DNA from: Nitrosomonas sp.
GTDB lineage: Bacteria > Pseudomonadota > Gammaproteobacteria > Burkholderiales > Nitrosomonadaceae
Direction: 5' to 3'
Assembly: GCF_020852615.1 (NCBI RefSeq)
Contig: NZ_JADZAJ010000015.1
Coordinates: 23,433-87,432 of the forward strand
DNA: 64,000 bases
Positions 19,077-29,072 of the stretch are shown piece after piece. The notes beneath the pieces were generated by a model, which made no database searches, was not told the DNA's origin, and saw only the letters and a list, made by a program, of their open reading frames with translations. The stretch's first letter is position 1; the number at the start of each line of letters is the position of its first letter. Made by a program: the position numbers and the translations under genes.

Positions 19077-20303
19077 TTATCTGCAAGATCCATTTTCCCT
19101 TTTCACAGACAGCCTGTTATAAACAGGCTGATACCTTGCCACACTTTTTCGCCAATTCCGTTCGGTTTCAACAAATTCTCGCCCGGCTCTGCGCAGGTTT
19201 TCCCATTGACCGGGTGTGTTTATAAGTTCCCCGACTTTTTGTGCCAATGAACCCGGGTCACCGGACTTGAACAGAATACCATTATGGCTGTCACGGATCA
19301 GTTCCCGATGGCCTCCCACGTCGGAGGCAGCCAGCACCCTGCCCTGTGCCATGGCTTCCAGTGGTTTCAAAGGCGTGACGAGATCAGTAAGACGCATGGA
19401 AAGACGCGGATAAACCAGTACATCAATCAGGTCATAGTAATCCTGCACTTTGTCGTGCGGGATACGCCCGGTAAAAATAACCTTATCCTCAATACCAAGC
19501 CGGCTGGCAAGTTGCCGCAGCTGGTTATCCTGTGGCCCGCCTCCCACCAGCAATATACGCAAATCAGGATGCTGCGGCAGCATGATCGGCAAAGCCTGCA
19601 GCAAAATATCCAGTCCTTCATAAGCATAAAAAGAGCCGATGAATCCCAGGACACGCTTATTTTTTAACCCAAGCTGTTCTTTAAGTGATTCATTCGCGGG
19701 GCGGCTTGATACAAATTTTTCAATATCAACCGCATTGGGAATAACTGTAATTTTTTCCGGAACAACACCTCGCCCGATCATGTCATTTCGCAAACCTTCA
19801 CATATCGTGGTAATTGCATCCACACGCCGAAGTGCGTAATTTTCAAGCTCACGAGTCAAACGGTAGCGCACACCCCATTCGCTGCTGGTACCGTGATCTA
19901 CTGCCGCATCTTCCCAAAAGGCGCGAACTTCATAAACAACGGGTATACCCGCCTTACGGGCTGCCATCAGAGCTGGAATGGCGTTGAGTGCAGGGGAGTG
20001 GGCGTGCAGCAGATCCGGCCTGATAATCTGTATAATTTCCGATAACCGGTGCACCAGACCACTAATTACAGAAAGCTGATTCAAAACCGGTAAATGACTG
20101 ACAAAATCAGACTGTGCCGGTGTTCTGTAAAAATGCCAGCCATCTACATCCTCCTCCGGCAACGTCGAACCGGTATGTTTGGCACTGGTAACGTGAAATG
20201 TCTCCCAGCCCAGTGCTCGCTGTTCTTTCAGAATTGCCAGCGTACGAAATGTATAACCACTGTGCAACGGTATGGAATGATCCAGAATGTGCAAAATCCG
20301 CAT
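19077..20303 (-). CDS. Exosortase A system-associated GT4 glycosyltransferase
   Basis: This 408-residue glycosyltransferase starts MRILHILDHSIPLHSGYTFR, a signature of the group found with exosortase A / PEP-CTERM polysaccharide loci. The donor-side motifs ILLVGGGPQDNQL, VIFTGRIPHDKV and PLKPLEAMAQGRVLAASDVGG are intact. No exosortase gene is in the window, but a PEP-CTERM protein is encoded at 32.7 kb. It is the most upstream member of the three-gene polysaccharide run here, about 70 bp before the next gene. Confidence 0.82.
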   Translation of the reverse strand: MRILHILDHSIPLHSGYTFRTLAILKEQRALGWETFHVTSAKHTGSTLPEEDVDGWHFYRTPAQSDFVSHLPVLNQLSVISGLVHRLSEIIQIIRPDLLHAHSPALNAIPALMAARKAGIPVVYEVRAFWEDAAVDHGTSSEWGVRYRLTRELENYALRRVDAITTICEGLRNDMIGRGVVPEKITVIPNAVDIEKFVSSRPANESLKEQLGLKNKRVLGFIGSFYAYEGLDILLQALPIMLPQHPDLRILLVGGGPQDNQLRQLASRLGIEDKVIFTGRIPHDKVQDYYDLIDVLVYPRLSMRLTDLVTPLKPLEAMAQGRVLAASDVGGHRELIRDSHNGILFKSGDPGSLAQKVGELINTPGQWENLRRAGREFVETERNWRKSVARYQPVYNRLSVKRENGSCR

Positions 20304-20421
20304 AATTTAACTTTCAGTAACCCTCAGCCAGAAATTGTCCAGATTGTAGCGTTATCAATGTCTCCTCCAACGGCAAAAATCTTTTTCTCTTTACCGTTCG
20401 ACGAGTTCAGGCTGTTTGATC

Positions 20422-21510
20422 TCATTGAAATCTTGCTATCAGACGGATATCCAATCCAATTTTCCGGAAATCCGTTACCTGCAGATTATATTTTTCAGAT
20501 AAGTCTGCAAGTTCAGGCAAAGCCAACATCGCTTGTGCCGAATTACCCAGCAGACTTGGTGCAAAGTAAAAAATAAACTCATCCACCAGCCCCGCTGCTG
20601 CCAATGCCCCATTCAGCACCGGGCCAGCCTCCACCAGCAGCTCATTGACACCTGATTTACCCAGCTCTGTCAGCATGGCCTTAAGATCAACTTTTCCAGT
20701 CATATCAGGCAGACTGATAACACGGGCACCCATACCTTCCAGCTGACGCATTTTCTCACTGTCAGCCTGCGCGGTAAAAATCCAGGTTGTCTCAGGATTT
20801 TGCAGCAACTTTGCCTGCAAAGGAATTTCCAGCCCGGAATCTGCAACTATACGCACAGGCTGTCTGGATGTTTCAATATATCGTACTGTCAGCTGCGGAT
20901 CATCCTGTTTAACCGAACTGATTCCGGTCAGCACTGCACAAGAGCGTGCGCGCCATTTATGTCCATCTCTTCGGGCCGGTTCATCGGTAATCCACTGACT
21001 TTTGCCATTTTTCAGCGCTATTCTGCCATCAAGGCTGGTGGCTATTTTAGTCCGTACCCACGGGTAACCATGGTGCATGCGGGTAATAAATCCGATATTT
21101 AACTGTTGAGCTTCATCGGCAAGCAGCCCTGTCTGTATCTCAATACCAGCCTTACGTAACCTGTCCCCCCCCTGTCCATTTACATGCGGATTGGGGTCAC
21201 CCATAGCCATAATCACTTTTTTTACCTGGGCCTGAATCAGGGCATCAACACAAGGTGGCGTTCTGCCATGGTGATTGCAGGGTTCAAGAGTCACGTAAAC
21301 AGTAGCACCTTTAGCTGATACCCCCGCCTCCTGTAACGCATAAATTTCCGCATGGGGCTCCCCCATACGAATATGCCAGCCTTTTCCGACAATTCTGCCG
21401 TTATTAACAACCACACAACCTACCCGTGGATTGGGACTCGTAGTAAATAACCCTTTTTCAGCCAGTCGCAGCGCGTACGACATAAATTCATGATCAGCTG
21501 CAGTAAACAC
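20422..21510 (-). CDS. ribD: Bifunctional riboflavin deaminase/reductase
   Basis: RibD performs two steps of riboflavin synthesis: deamination of the diaminopyrimidine intermediate, then NADPH-dependent reduction of the ribosyl group. The deaminase half has the zinc site HAE at residues 53-55 and PCNHHGRTPPC at 77-87. The reductase half begins near residue 150 with KIATSLDGRIALKNGKSQWI and includes ELLVEAGPVLNGAL. The length of 362 is typical. It is a single gene here, divergent from the phosphatase gene. Confidence 0.95.
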   Translation of the reverse strand: MFTAADHEFMSYALRLAEKGLFTTSPNPRVGCVVVNNGRIVGKGWHIRMGEPHAEIYALQEAGVSAKGATVYVTLEPCNHHGRTPPCVDALIQAQVKKVIMAMGDPNPHVNGQGGDRLRKAGIEIQTGLLADEAQQLNIGFITRMHHGYPWVRTKIATSLDGRIALKNGKSQWITDEPARRDGHKWRARSCAVLTGISSVKQDDPQLTVRYIETSRQPVRIVADSGLEIPLQAKLLQNPETTWIFTAQADSEKMRQLEGMGARVISLPDMTGKVDLKAMLTELGKSGVNELLVEAGPVLNGALAAAGLVDEFIFYFAPSLLGNSAQAMLALPELADLSEKYNLQVTDFRKIGLDIRLIARFQ

Positions 21511-21698
21511 CCGTCTTTAATCCCTTAATAAAAAATGGCCGGTCGGCAATATAAGATCATGATAACTCCGTGATTACCAGTGCGACCGGCTGTGAAATCC
21601 CCTGTTACCATCCCGGCAGCGATTCATTTCAGCACTTTTATCCCGCGGGTTATTCATGCTACGATTTTTACACATTCCAATTACTACCGGAGGGTGAA

Positions 21699-22232
21699 AT
21701 GCTTTTTGTCAGGTTTTTTATTACTGCTATTGTTTTACTGTCATCAGGCTGGGTTTTTGCTGTAAAAGACCAGGTCCCCTATGCCACACAGGTTAACAAT
21801 CTGATGCGCTACTATCGGGCCACACCCAATATCGCCACTTCCGGCGCCCTTTCTCAGGATAGTATCCAGGAACTTGCTAAACACAGTTTTCAGACTGTGA
21901 TTGATCTGCGTAACGAATCGGAGGGTACGCCGGCAGAAAAAAAAGCAGTTGAAGCGGCCCTAATGACTTACATCAATATTCCAGTCTCAGGCGATGGCGT
22001 AAATGAATCGCAATTAGCCGCGTTCAAACAGGCACTGGAACAGGCATCCCCCCCTATTCTCGTTCATTGTGCTACTGGCAACCGTGCTGGTGCCATGTGG
22101 ACTGTTTATCGGCTAAATGAAGGAATAGCTCCCGATATTGCTTTTAAAGAAGGGCGTACTGCCGGCATGAATGCCGGCATGGAAGAAAAAATCAGGAAGA
22201 TTTGGTGCAAGGGTGCCAAAGAAGGCTGTTGA
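21699..22232 (+). CDS. Exported phosphatase-like protein (BLH/DUF442-type tyrosine phosphatase fold)
   Basis: I chose ATG 21699 because a strong CGGAGGG site precedes it and it gives a clean signal peptide (MLFVRFFITAIVLLSSGWVFA). The mature part has SGALSQDSIQELAKHSFQTVIDLRNESEG and the phosphate-binding loop VHCATGNRAGAMW. This is a Cys-X4-Arg loop as in the beta-lactamase-hydrolase-like phosphatase family, not the CX5R of classical tyrosine phosphatases. The protein has 177 residues and should act in the periplasm. The substrate is unknown. Similar domains appear in sulfide- and redox-related proteins. Confidence 0.72.
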   Translation: MLFVRFFITAIVLLSSGWVFAVKDQVPYATQVNNLMRYYRATPNIATSGALSQDSIQELAKHSFQTVIDLRNESEGTPAEKKAVEAALMTYINIPVSGDGVNESQLAAFKQALEQASPPILVHCATGNRAGAMWTVYRLNEGIAPDIAFKEGRTAGMNAGMEEKIRKIWCKGAKEGC

Positions 22233-22383
22233 CTGCGCCACCCGGAGTAGCAACAGTCCAGACACAACCTGGTACGCTTTCCAGTTCGGGACACGTTACT
22301 TGCAACAGAATACCTCCAAAAATCATGGCGGTAGTCACCGTAATCTTTGGAATTGCTTCAGTTAATCCGGCAGACACTTGCCT

Positions 22384-23661
22384 TCAAAACTCGTTCCCCC
22401 GGCTGCTGTCAACATCTTCCGGACTGACGAGGCTGCCAAAATTACCCCAGGCATTTCTAATGTAGGAAACCACCCAGGCAATTTCCTGATCACGGATGAT
22501 GTGCTGAAAAGACGGCATACCGTAAGGGCGGGGATTGCCGGCTGTTGCAGGCGGAAATCCGCCGTACAGCACGCTGCGGACCGTATTGAGCGGCGAAATC
22601 ATAGTTACGCTGCGATTCCCTGCCAGTGACGGGTAAACTCCCGGCACACCTTCTCCTGACTTGCCATGACAATCCTGGCAGCGTTTCTCATATACCGTTT
22701 CTCCCAGCGCCAGATATCTACGTACACGTTCCGGCATAGGGGGTATTTTTCCCGGTATTGCATCACTGCGCTTTTCTCCCAGCGACTGAAGATAAACAGC
22801 CACTGCACGTAAATCATCATCTGACAGATATTGCAGGCTTTGCCTGACAATTGTTGCCATAGGGCCTGAAGTTACCGCATGCGCCGATACCCCGGTGGAA
22901 AGCAGTCTGACGATTTCATCAGTTGACCAGTCCCCTACTCCGGCTTCCTTTGGGGATATCAGGGAAGGTGCATACCAGTAAGTACCCATAATTTCCCCCC
23001 CTGCCAGTTTGTCTTCTTTACTTGCTCCCCATACGTTACGGGGAGTATGGCAGGCGTTACAGTGTCCCAGTCCCTGCACCAGATAATTACCGCGATTCCA
23101 GTCTTCACTCCTGGAATGATCCGGTTCATACACGCCCTCTTTGAAGTACCAGGTACGCCAGAGAAACAGCAGAAACTGGTTATCGTAAGGCGAGGTGATT
23201 TTATGTGGCGGATTAGTCTGTGCTACCGGAGACAGTGAACGCAGATAGGCAAAAATTGCATCAGCATCCTGGCGTGTAATTTTCGTATATTCGGTATAGG
23301 GAAAAACAGGATAGAGATAACTGCCATCCTTACCTTTGCCATAATGGAGCGCCTGCCAGAAATCTTCTCCGTTCCAGCTGCCAATACCGGTTTCATTGTC
23401 CGGCGTGATGTTGGGTGCGGTAAACAGGCCAAAAGGTGTATTCAGCTGGCGTCCGCCCGCATAAGGCTTTCCCCCCCGCGTAGTATGGCATCCCATGCAG
23501 TTACCGGCACGGGCAAGGTATTCCCCGCGCTGAATCTGTTCTGTATCAGCCTTGTTTGCCGGTGAAGCGGCCATTACGGACAAAGGCAGTACCAGGCTCG
23601 ATAATAAAACTGTAATCTGCTGTTTTATTGGCACAAATCCGGATTCGTTTAGCTGTTTCAT
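22384..23661 (-). CDS. Trihaem cytochrome c (alcohol-dehydrogenase cytochrome-subunit type)
   Basis: This 425-residue exported protein has three haem c sites: CMGCH at 55-59, CNACH at 201-205 and CQDCH at 328-332. A signal peptide lies within the first 32 residues (ITVLLSSLVLPLSVMAA). The three-domain arrangement is that of the cytochrome subunits of membrane alcohol, gluconate and fructose dehydrogenases. No flavin or quinoprotein dehydrogenase subunit is adjacent. The start overlaps the upstream dihaem cytochrome stop (ATGA), so the two cytochromes are translationally coupled and probably exchange electrons. Confidence 0.85.
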   Translation of the reverse strand: MKQLNESGFVPIKQQITVLLSSLVLPLSVMAASPANKADTEQIQRGEYLARAGNCMGCHTTRGGKPYAGGRQLNTPFGLFTAPNITPDNETGIGSWNGEDFWQALHYGKGKDGSYLYPVFPYTEYTKITRQDADAIFAYLRSLSPVAQTNPPHKITSPYDNQFLLFLWRTWYFKEGVYEPDHSRSEDWNRGNYLVQGLGHCNACHTPRNVWGASKEDKLAGGEIMGTYWYAPSLISPKEAGVGDWSTDEIVRLLSTGVSAHAVTSGPMATIVRQSLQYLSDDDLRAVAVYLQSLGEKRSDAIPGKIPPMPERVRRYLALGETVYEKRCQDCHGKSGEGVPGVYPSLAGNRSVTMISPLNTVRSVLYGGFPPATAGNPRPYGMPSFQHIIRDQEIAWVVSYIRNAWGNFGSLVSPEDVDSSRGNEF

Positions 23662-24377
23662 TGGGGAAAACCCTCACGGGAAAAAATAGTCTGACAACGC
23701 TGCACAAGTTCCGGAGACAACACCTCCATTTCTGCAGATTCACCTGTTACCGGTTGAGCAGGCAGCCACATCGCCAGCGCATTCACTTCCTCCTGGGACA
23801 GTTTTTTAGCAATTTCTGACATACAGTCCGGTGTTTGCCCGCGCATAATCCCGCCATTACGCCAGCCGCCAAACTGAGCAGCCACATAGGCATGAGGCAA
23901 GCCAAGCAGGCTGGGAATATACGGCTTTACGCCCATCAGTGCTTTTCCGTGACAGGCACTGCATGCGGGAATATCTCGTCCGGGATCGCCGGAATGGATC
24001 AATGTTTCCATCGATTGTATTTCGGCAGATGAAAGTGTATTCACAGCCGGTTCCGGATAAGGATATTTCAGGGAAGCAAAATACTGCGCTATTTCGAGCA
24101 GATATTCATCCGACAAATTTTCCAGAAGAATTGCCATAGCCTGGTAATAGCGTTTCCCATCCCGGAAATTACGCAGCTGGTTAAACAGATAACCGGCAGG
24201 TTTGCCGGCAATTCGCGGGTAATAGGCATCACGCCCTGCCCGATCTTCATCTCCATGACAGATGGTACAAGGTTTTACACGCTGCTCCAGTGTATCAGGT
24301 ATACCGGAAGGAGCCGGTTGCTGCGCCATGGCAGGCCCGGACAGTATTACTGACAAAATAAATACAATAAATTTCAT
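23658..24377 (-). CDS. Dihaem cytochrome c4-like protein
   Basis: This 239-residue exported cytochrome has two haem sites, CTICH (near residue 37) in KPCTICHGDEDR and CSACH (near 143) in PACSACHGKAL. The two similar lobes (YLFNQLRNFRDGKRY...; YVAAQFGGWRNGG...) make it cytochrome c4-like. Its signal peptide is about the first 18 residues. It is the first gene of a two-gene operon with the trihaem cytochrome. The partner dehydrogenase or terminal acceptor is not in the window. Confidence 0.83.
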   Translation of the reverse strand: MKFIVFILSVILSGPAMAQQPAPSGIPDTLEQRVKPCTICHGDEDRAGRDAYYPRIAGKPAGYLFNQLRNFRDGKRYYQAMAILLENLSDEYLLEIAQYFASLKYPYPEPAVNTLSSAEIQSMETLIHSGDPGRDIPACSACHGKALMGVKPYIPSLLGLPHAYVAAQFGGWRNGGIMRGQTPDCMSEIAKKLSQEEVNALAMWLPAQPVTGESAEMEVLSPELVQRCQTIFSREGFPQ

Positions 24378-24390
24378 TTACACTCAACCC

Positions 24391-24906
24391 GTGAAAAATA
24401 AACAAACCCATCAGCACACTGATCAGTCTCAGCTTAAACACCAGTACCGGAACCCGGATATTTTGCGGGAAGCAGACTCAATTCTCTCTGATTTGCCGGA
24501 AACACTGATTGACAGTTACCTTGCCACCCGGTACCAGATCTGGATTGATTCTGCCCTGGTTACGCTGAAAATCGGCTGTCCATCTGCTCCGCTGGCAGCG
24601 TTGATGCAAATGACCAGTGCTCGAAACGCGGTATACGTCACCGCCTGCAACCCGGGGAGCCGAATCGTCCCTCTTGATGTGAATCAGCTCGCCATGGTCA
24701 GATTGTATGAAAAACTTGCCGGCTGTTCAAACCACATCTACCAGGGAGCCGGGATTGATCCCACCGGAAAATGGCCGGCAGAGGAAAGCCTGCTTGCCCT
24801 GGACGTTGACCTGCCTGCTGCCAGACTGATCGGGAAAGAATTCAGGCAGAATGCAATCGTCTGGATTGATTCTGCCGCAATGCCCCGTTTAGTACTATTG
24901 CACTGA
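24391..24906 (+). CDS. DUF3293 family protein
   Basis: This 171-residue protein of unknown function shows the DUF3293 pattern: YLATRYQIWIDSALVTLKIG, YVTACNPGSRIVPLDVNQLAM, HIYQGAGIDPTGKWPAEESLL and [20 protein letters not shown]. The GTG at 24391 is preferred. The longer frame upstream overlaps the divergent cytochrome gene and lacks family character. The 3' end overlaps the convergent ftsH by 12 bases. Confidence 0.7.
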   Translation: MKNKQTHQHTDQSQLKHQYRNPDILREADSILSDLPETLIDSYLATRYQIWIDSALVTLKIGCPSAPLAALMQMTSARNAVYVTACNPGSRIVPLDVNQLAMVRLYEKLAGCSNHIYQGAGIDPTGKWPAEESLLALDVDLPAARLIGKEFRQNAIVWIDSAAMPRLVLLH

Positions 24907-26748
24907 GGAAGTCGCTTCCCCGGTTAGGATGTTATGCTTCAATTTCTGTAACTCAGGTTGGTTCAGTGTTTCTGTTTCCAGTAACTGCTGCGCGGTCTGA
25001 TCAAGCAGAGCGCGATTCCTGGTCAGAATCCGGCTGGCACGTTCAAGCGCCTGGTCAAGCAGCGAACGTACTGCCAGGTCAATCCTGTTAGCAGTTTCTT
25101 CGCTGTAATCACGGCTTTGCGGCATGGGAAATCCAGTCTGTAAATAAGCTGTCTGCTCCCGGTCATACACTACATTGCCAATAGCATCACTCATGCCATA
25201 GCGTAATACCATTGCACGGGCAATATCTGTAGCACGCGCCAGATCATCCGAAGCACCGGTGGAAATTTCGCTGAATACCAGTACTTCCGCTGCACGCCCT
25301 CCCAGCAACACTGCCATCTTGTTTTCCAGTTCCTTGCGTGTCATAAGGAAACGATCTTCAGTAGGGCGCTGAATGGTATAACCCAGCGCACCGATTCCAC
25401 GTGGAATAATTGAAACCTTGTGGACTTCATCTGATCCTGGCAGAGCAAGTGACACCATGGCGTGACCCAGTTCATGATAGGCGACTGTCCGCCTTTCATC
25501 AGGATTGAGCAGGCGATTGCGCTTTTCCAGACCTGCCACAATCCGCTCGATCGCATTGTTAAAATCATCCATAGCGACAGCTGATGCACCGCGCCGGGTG
25601 GCCAGCAGTGCTGCTTCGTTGATCAGATTGGCCAGATCAGCACCGGTAAAACCGGGAGTCAGCGCTGCAATCTGTTCGGTATCCACATCAGAACCCAGTG
25701 TGATTTTACCGATATGTACCGCAAGGATTTGCTGGCGCCCTTTTTTATCAGGCCGGTCAACCAGTACCTGACGATCAAAACGCCCGGCGCGCAACAAGGC
25801 GGCATCAAGAATTTCCGGGCGATTGGTGGCAGCAAGGAGAACAATACCGCTAGAGGGATCAAAGCCATCCAGCTCGGCCAGTAACTGATTTAACGTCTGC
25901 TCTTTTTCATCGTGCCCGCCAAATCCGCCTGCACCACGAGCCCGTCCTAGTGAATCCAGCTCATCAATAAAAATGATTGCCGGTGCCATCTGGCGTGCCT
26001 GTTCAAACAGATCACGTACCCTGGCTGCACCTACTCCGACAAACATCTCGACGAATTCTGATCCGGAAATCGAGAAAAACGGGACACCCGCTTCCCCTGC
26101 TACCGCACGAGCCAGCAGCGTTTTACCGGTTCCCGGCGGGCCAACCAGCAGGATACCTTTGGGCGCACGCCCCCCCAGCCGGCTGTATTCCTTTGGGTTT
26201 TTGAGAAAATTAACCACCTCGACCAGTTCCTCTTTGGCTTCATCCACACCGGCAACATTGGCGAAGGTCACTTTGGTTTCTTTTTCCACATAAACCTTGG
26301 CGCGGCTTTTACCAATTGACATCAGGCCACTTCCCATTATTCCTTTATTCATCCGCCGGATAATAAACAGCCAGATACCGGCAAAAATTGCCATTGGCAC
26401 GATCCAGGAAAGCAGATCCCGTAACCAGGTGCTCTGAACAACACCGGTGTAAGTGACACTGTGTTTATCCAGTATTTCCGCCAGATCAGACTCAACCCGG
26501 GTGGTTACGAATTCGGAGAATTTTTCACCGGCTGATTCCTTGAGCTTACCGAAAATCTGTTTGTCCGTAATAGCCACTTCAGCCACCTTATCCTGCTCCA
26601 GCAGCGTCTGGAAGCGGCTATAGGGAATTGGCTCGATTTTTGTATACTGGTTGTACAGATTCTGGATAAAAAGAATGCTGAGTATCGCAATCAGCACATA
26701 CCAGAAGTTGATCTGGGCTCGTTTGTCTGTGGGCGACTGGTTATTCAT
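24895..26748 (-). CDS. ftsH: ATP-dependent zinc metalloprotease FtsH
   Basis: FtsH is a membrane-anchored AAA+ protease that degrades misfolded and short-lived proteins. The start ATG at 26748 ([18 protein letters not shown]) gives 617 residues. It has two N-terminal membrane helices ([36 protein letters not shown]) flanking a periplasmic domain. The AAA domain follows with [18 protein letters not shown] and the second region of homology [21 protein letters not shown]. The protease domain carries the zinc site HELGH. The substrate-pore residues [15 protein letters not shown] are present. It stands alone, divergent from frmA. Confidence 0.94.
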   Translation of the reverse strand: MNNQSPTDKRAQINFWYVLIAILSILFIQNLYNQYTKIEPIPYSRFQTLLEQDKVAEVAITDKQIFGKLKESAGEKFSEFVTTRVESDLAEILDKHSVTYTGVVQSTWLRDLLSWIVPMAIFAGIWLFIIRRMNKGIMGSGLMSIGKSRAKVYVEKETKVTFANVAGVDEAKEELVEVVNFLKNPKEYSRLGGRAPKGILLVGPPGTGKTLLARAVAGEAGVPFFSISGSEFVEMFVGVGAARVRDLFEQARQMAPAIIFIDELDSLGRARGAGGFGGHDEKEQTLNQLLAELDGFDPSSGIVLLAATNRPEILDAALLRAGRFDRQVLVDRPDKKGRQQILAVHIGKITLGSDVDTEQIAALTPGFTGADLANLINEAALLATRRGASAVAMDDFNNAIERIVAGLEKRNRLLNPDERRTVAYHELGHAMVSLALPGSDEVHKVSIIPRGIGALGYTIQRPTEDRFLMTRKELENKMAVLLGGRAAEVLVFSEISTGASDDLARATDIARAMVLRYGMSDAIGNVVYDREQTAYLQTGFPMPQSRDYSEETANRIDLAVRSLLDQALERASRILTRNRALLDQTAQQLLETETLNQPELQKLKHNILTGEATSSVQ

Positions 26749-26963
26749 GATTCCTCTCTGTTCGTCTGAATTTATTTCCTGCATGCCAATGGATCATGCG
26801 GGGCGAAGAGAGAACATAAAACAGATCTTTGTACAGGGCAACCGTATTTCAATAAACCGTACAGACTTTCCCGGCCCCCTTTCCTGCCGGCCCGGGTTGC
26901 ATGATAGCGCCAGTCACATACAATGGCCGCTTTCTTCAACATACCCATAAAGGATCAGTCCCG

Positions 26964-28070
26964 ATGAAAACACGTGCAGCAGTTGCCTGGCAGGCAGGCC
27001 AGCCGCTTACTGTCGAAGAAGTTGATCTGGCCGGCCCCCGTGCAGGAGAAGTGCTGGTTGAAGTCAAAGCCACAGGCATCTGCCATACCGATTACTACAC
27101 ACTTTCCGGTGCGGATCCGGAAGGACTGTTTCCCGCCATTCTTGGCCATGAAGGTGCCGGTGTCGTAGTGGAAGTGGGGGCTGATGTTAAATCGCTGCGC
27201 CCGGGAGATCATGTAATCCCTCTGTACACACCGGAATGCCGGGAGTGCAAATTCTGCCTGTCACGCAAAACCAATCTGTGCCAGGCAATCCGTTCCACAC
27301 AAGGGCGCGGTCTGATGCCAGACGGGACTTCACGCTTCTCGCTCAACGGTAAACCCATTATGCATTACATGGGGACATCAACTTTTTCCAACTTTATTGT
27401 TGTTCCCGAAATTGCTCTGGCGAAGATCCGTGAAGATGCGCCTTTTGACAAGGCCTGTTACATCGGGTGTGGTGTGACTACCGGAATTGGTGCGGTACTG
27501 TTTACCGCCAAAGTGGAAGCAGGAGCGAATGTTGCTGTATTCGGACTGGGAGGAATCGGTCTGAATGTTATTCAGGGTGCACGCATGATTGGTGCAGGCA
27601 AGATTATTGGAATTGACATCAATCCGGAGCGGGAGGCATTGGGTCGACAATTTGGTATGACCCATTTCATCAATCCGAACGAGGTTGAAAATGTGGTTGA
27701 TGCGGTCATACAACTCACCGATGGGGGGGCTGATTACAGCTTTGAATGTATCGGCAACACTACGGTGATGCGACAGGCGCTGGAGTGTACCCACAAAGGC
27801 TGGGGGCGCAGCATCATTATTGGGGTGGCTAAGGCCGGTGCCGAGATCAGTACGCGCCCGTTCCAGCTGGTTACCGGCAGAAAATGGGAAGGCTCCGCTT
27901 TTGGTGGCGCACGTGGCCGTACCGATGTTCCCAGGATTGTCGACTGGTATATGGACGGTAAAATCAGCATTGATCCGCTCATCACCCACATACTGAAGCT
28001 GGAAGATATTAATGAAGGTTTCAGGCTGATGGAAGCGGGTGAGTCGATTCGATCCGTTGTCGTTTTCTGA
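26964..28070 (+). CDS. frmA: S-(hydroxymethyl)glutathione dehydrogenase (class III alcohol dehydrogenase)
   Basis: This zinc- and NAD-dependent enzyme oxidises the glutathione adduct of formaldehyde to S-formylglutathione. ATG 26964 gives 368 residues. Catalytic-zinc ligands are in [10 protein letters not shown] and LGHEGAGVV; the structural zinc loop is [17 protein letters not shown]; the Rossmann loop is [12 protein letters not shown]. It is followed after five bases by fghA, which completes the pathway. The pair gives formaldehyde detoxification, relevant where methane or methanol is co-oxidised by ammonia monooxygenase (inference). Confidence 0.95.
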   Translation: MKTRAAVAWQAGQPLTVEEVDLAGPRAGEVLVEVKATGICHTDYYTLSGADPEGLFPAILGHEGAGVVVEVGADVKSLRPGDHVIPLYTPECRECKFCLSRKTNLCQAIRSTQGRGLMPDGTSRFSLNGKPIMHYMGTSTFSNFIVVPEIALAKIREDAPFDKACYIGCGVTTGIGAVLFTAKVEAGANVAVFGLGGIGLNVIQGARMIGAGKIIGIDINPEREALGRQFGMTHFINPNEVENVVDAVIQLTDGGADYSFECIGNTTVMRQALECTHKGWGRSIIIGVAKAGAEISTRPFQLVTGRKWEGSAFGGARGRTDVPRIVDWYMDGKISIDPLITHILKLEDINEGFRLMEAGESIRSVVVF

Positions 28071-28075
28071 CCGGT

Positions 28076-28930
28076 ATGACGAAACTGGAAATCAGAAGCC
28101 AGCACCGCTGTTTTGCCGGTATTCAGGGCTATTATGAACACCGTTCGGAAATTATCGGCCTGCCGATGCGTTTTTCGGTATATGAGCCTCCCCAGGCAAA
28201 AGAAGCTGAAACACTGCGGCTTCCGGTACTTTTTTTCCTTGCCGGGCTAACCTGTACGGAAGAAACCTTCATGATCAAGGCGAGTGCCCAGCGCTTTGCT
28301 GCTGAACTGGGACTGATACTGGTCAGCATGGATACCAGTCCGCGCAATACCGGAATTCCAGGTGAAGCAGATGACTGGGATTTTGGAACAGGAGCAGGGT
28401 TTTATCTCGATGCGACTGAACAGCCCTGGTCAAGATACTTTCGTATGGAAAGCTATATAACCCAAGAATTGCGCGATATTATCCTGAGCAGATTCCCGGC
28501 AGATCCTGAACGGATCGGAATTTTCGGGCACTCCATGGGAGGGCATGGCGCACTGACGCTGGCGTTGCGTCATCCCGGGCTTTATCAGTCCGTCTCGGCA
28601 TTCGCACCGATAGCCGCTCCCATTCACTGTCTCTGGGGGCAAAAAGCATTTAGCCGTTATCTGGGAGAATCACCGGAAAACTGGCGTAAACACGATGCAA
28701 CAGCATTGATTGAATCCGGCCATCGATTGCCAACACCGTTAATTGATCAGGGGTTGGATGATCCTTTCCTTACCGAGCAATTACATCCCAGCTATTTCGA
28801 AGCTGCCTGTCAGCAAGCCGAACAACCGGTTATTTTGCGCCGTCATGCCGGATACGATCACAGCTACTTTTTTATCAGTACCTTTATTGAAGATCACCTG
28901 CGACATCATCACAGCCAGCTGACGGAATGA
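28076..28930 (+). CDS. fghA: S-formylglutathione hydrolase
   Basis: This serine esterase splits S-formylglutathione into formate and glutathione. The nucleophile elbow GHSMGG (Ser153) is intact, the oxyanion-region segment FFLAGLTCTEETF is near residues 53-65, and the late DHSYFF motif supplies the catalytic His. The length of 284 is typical. It forms an operon with frmA. Confidence 0.95.
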   Translation: MTKLEIRSQHRCFAGIQGYYEHRSEIIGLPMRFSVYEPPQAKEAETLRLPVLFFLAGLTCTEETFMIKASAQRFAAELGLILVSMDTSPRNTGIPGEADDWDFGTGAGFYLDATEQPWSRYFRMESYITQELRDIILSRFPADPERIGIFGHSMGGHGALTLALRHPGLYQSVSAFAPIAAPIHCLWGQKAFSRYLGESPENWRKHDATALIESGHRLPTPLIDQGLDDPFLTEQLHPSYFEAACQQAEQPVILRRHAGYDHSYFFISTFIEDHLRHHHSQLTE

Positions 28931-29072
28931 AGTCAGGGATACGGATAATTGTTTGAAGCCGGGAACACTGGCAGAAACAGTGCAGTAAGCAGGCAAGCAC
29001 AGATATGGCGGCAAGTCTACAGGACAGGAATCACAAGAACCGCCGCCACCCCGCTTACAGCTTTCCGGAAGA

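Noticed and set aside
22233..22383. Short frames on both strands between the phosphatase and trihaem cytochrome genes
   Set aside because: The minus-strand frame (about 61 codons from 22377) has no recognisable similarity, and its start is only seven bases past the cytochrome stop. I could not tell it from chance.
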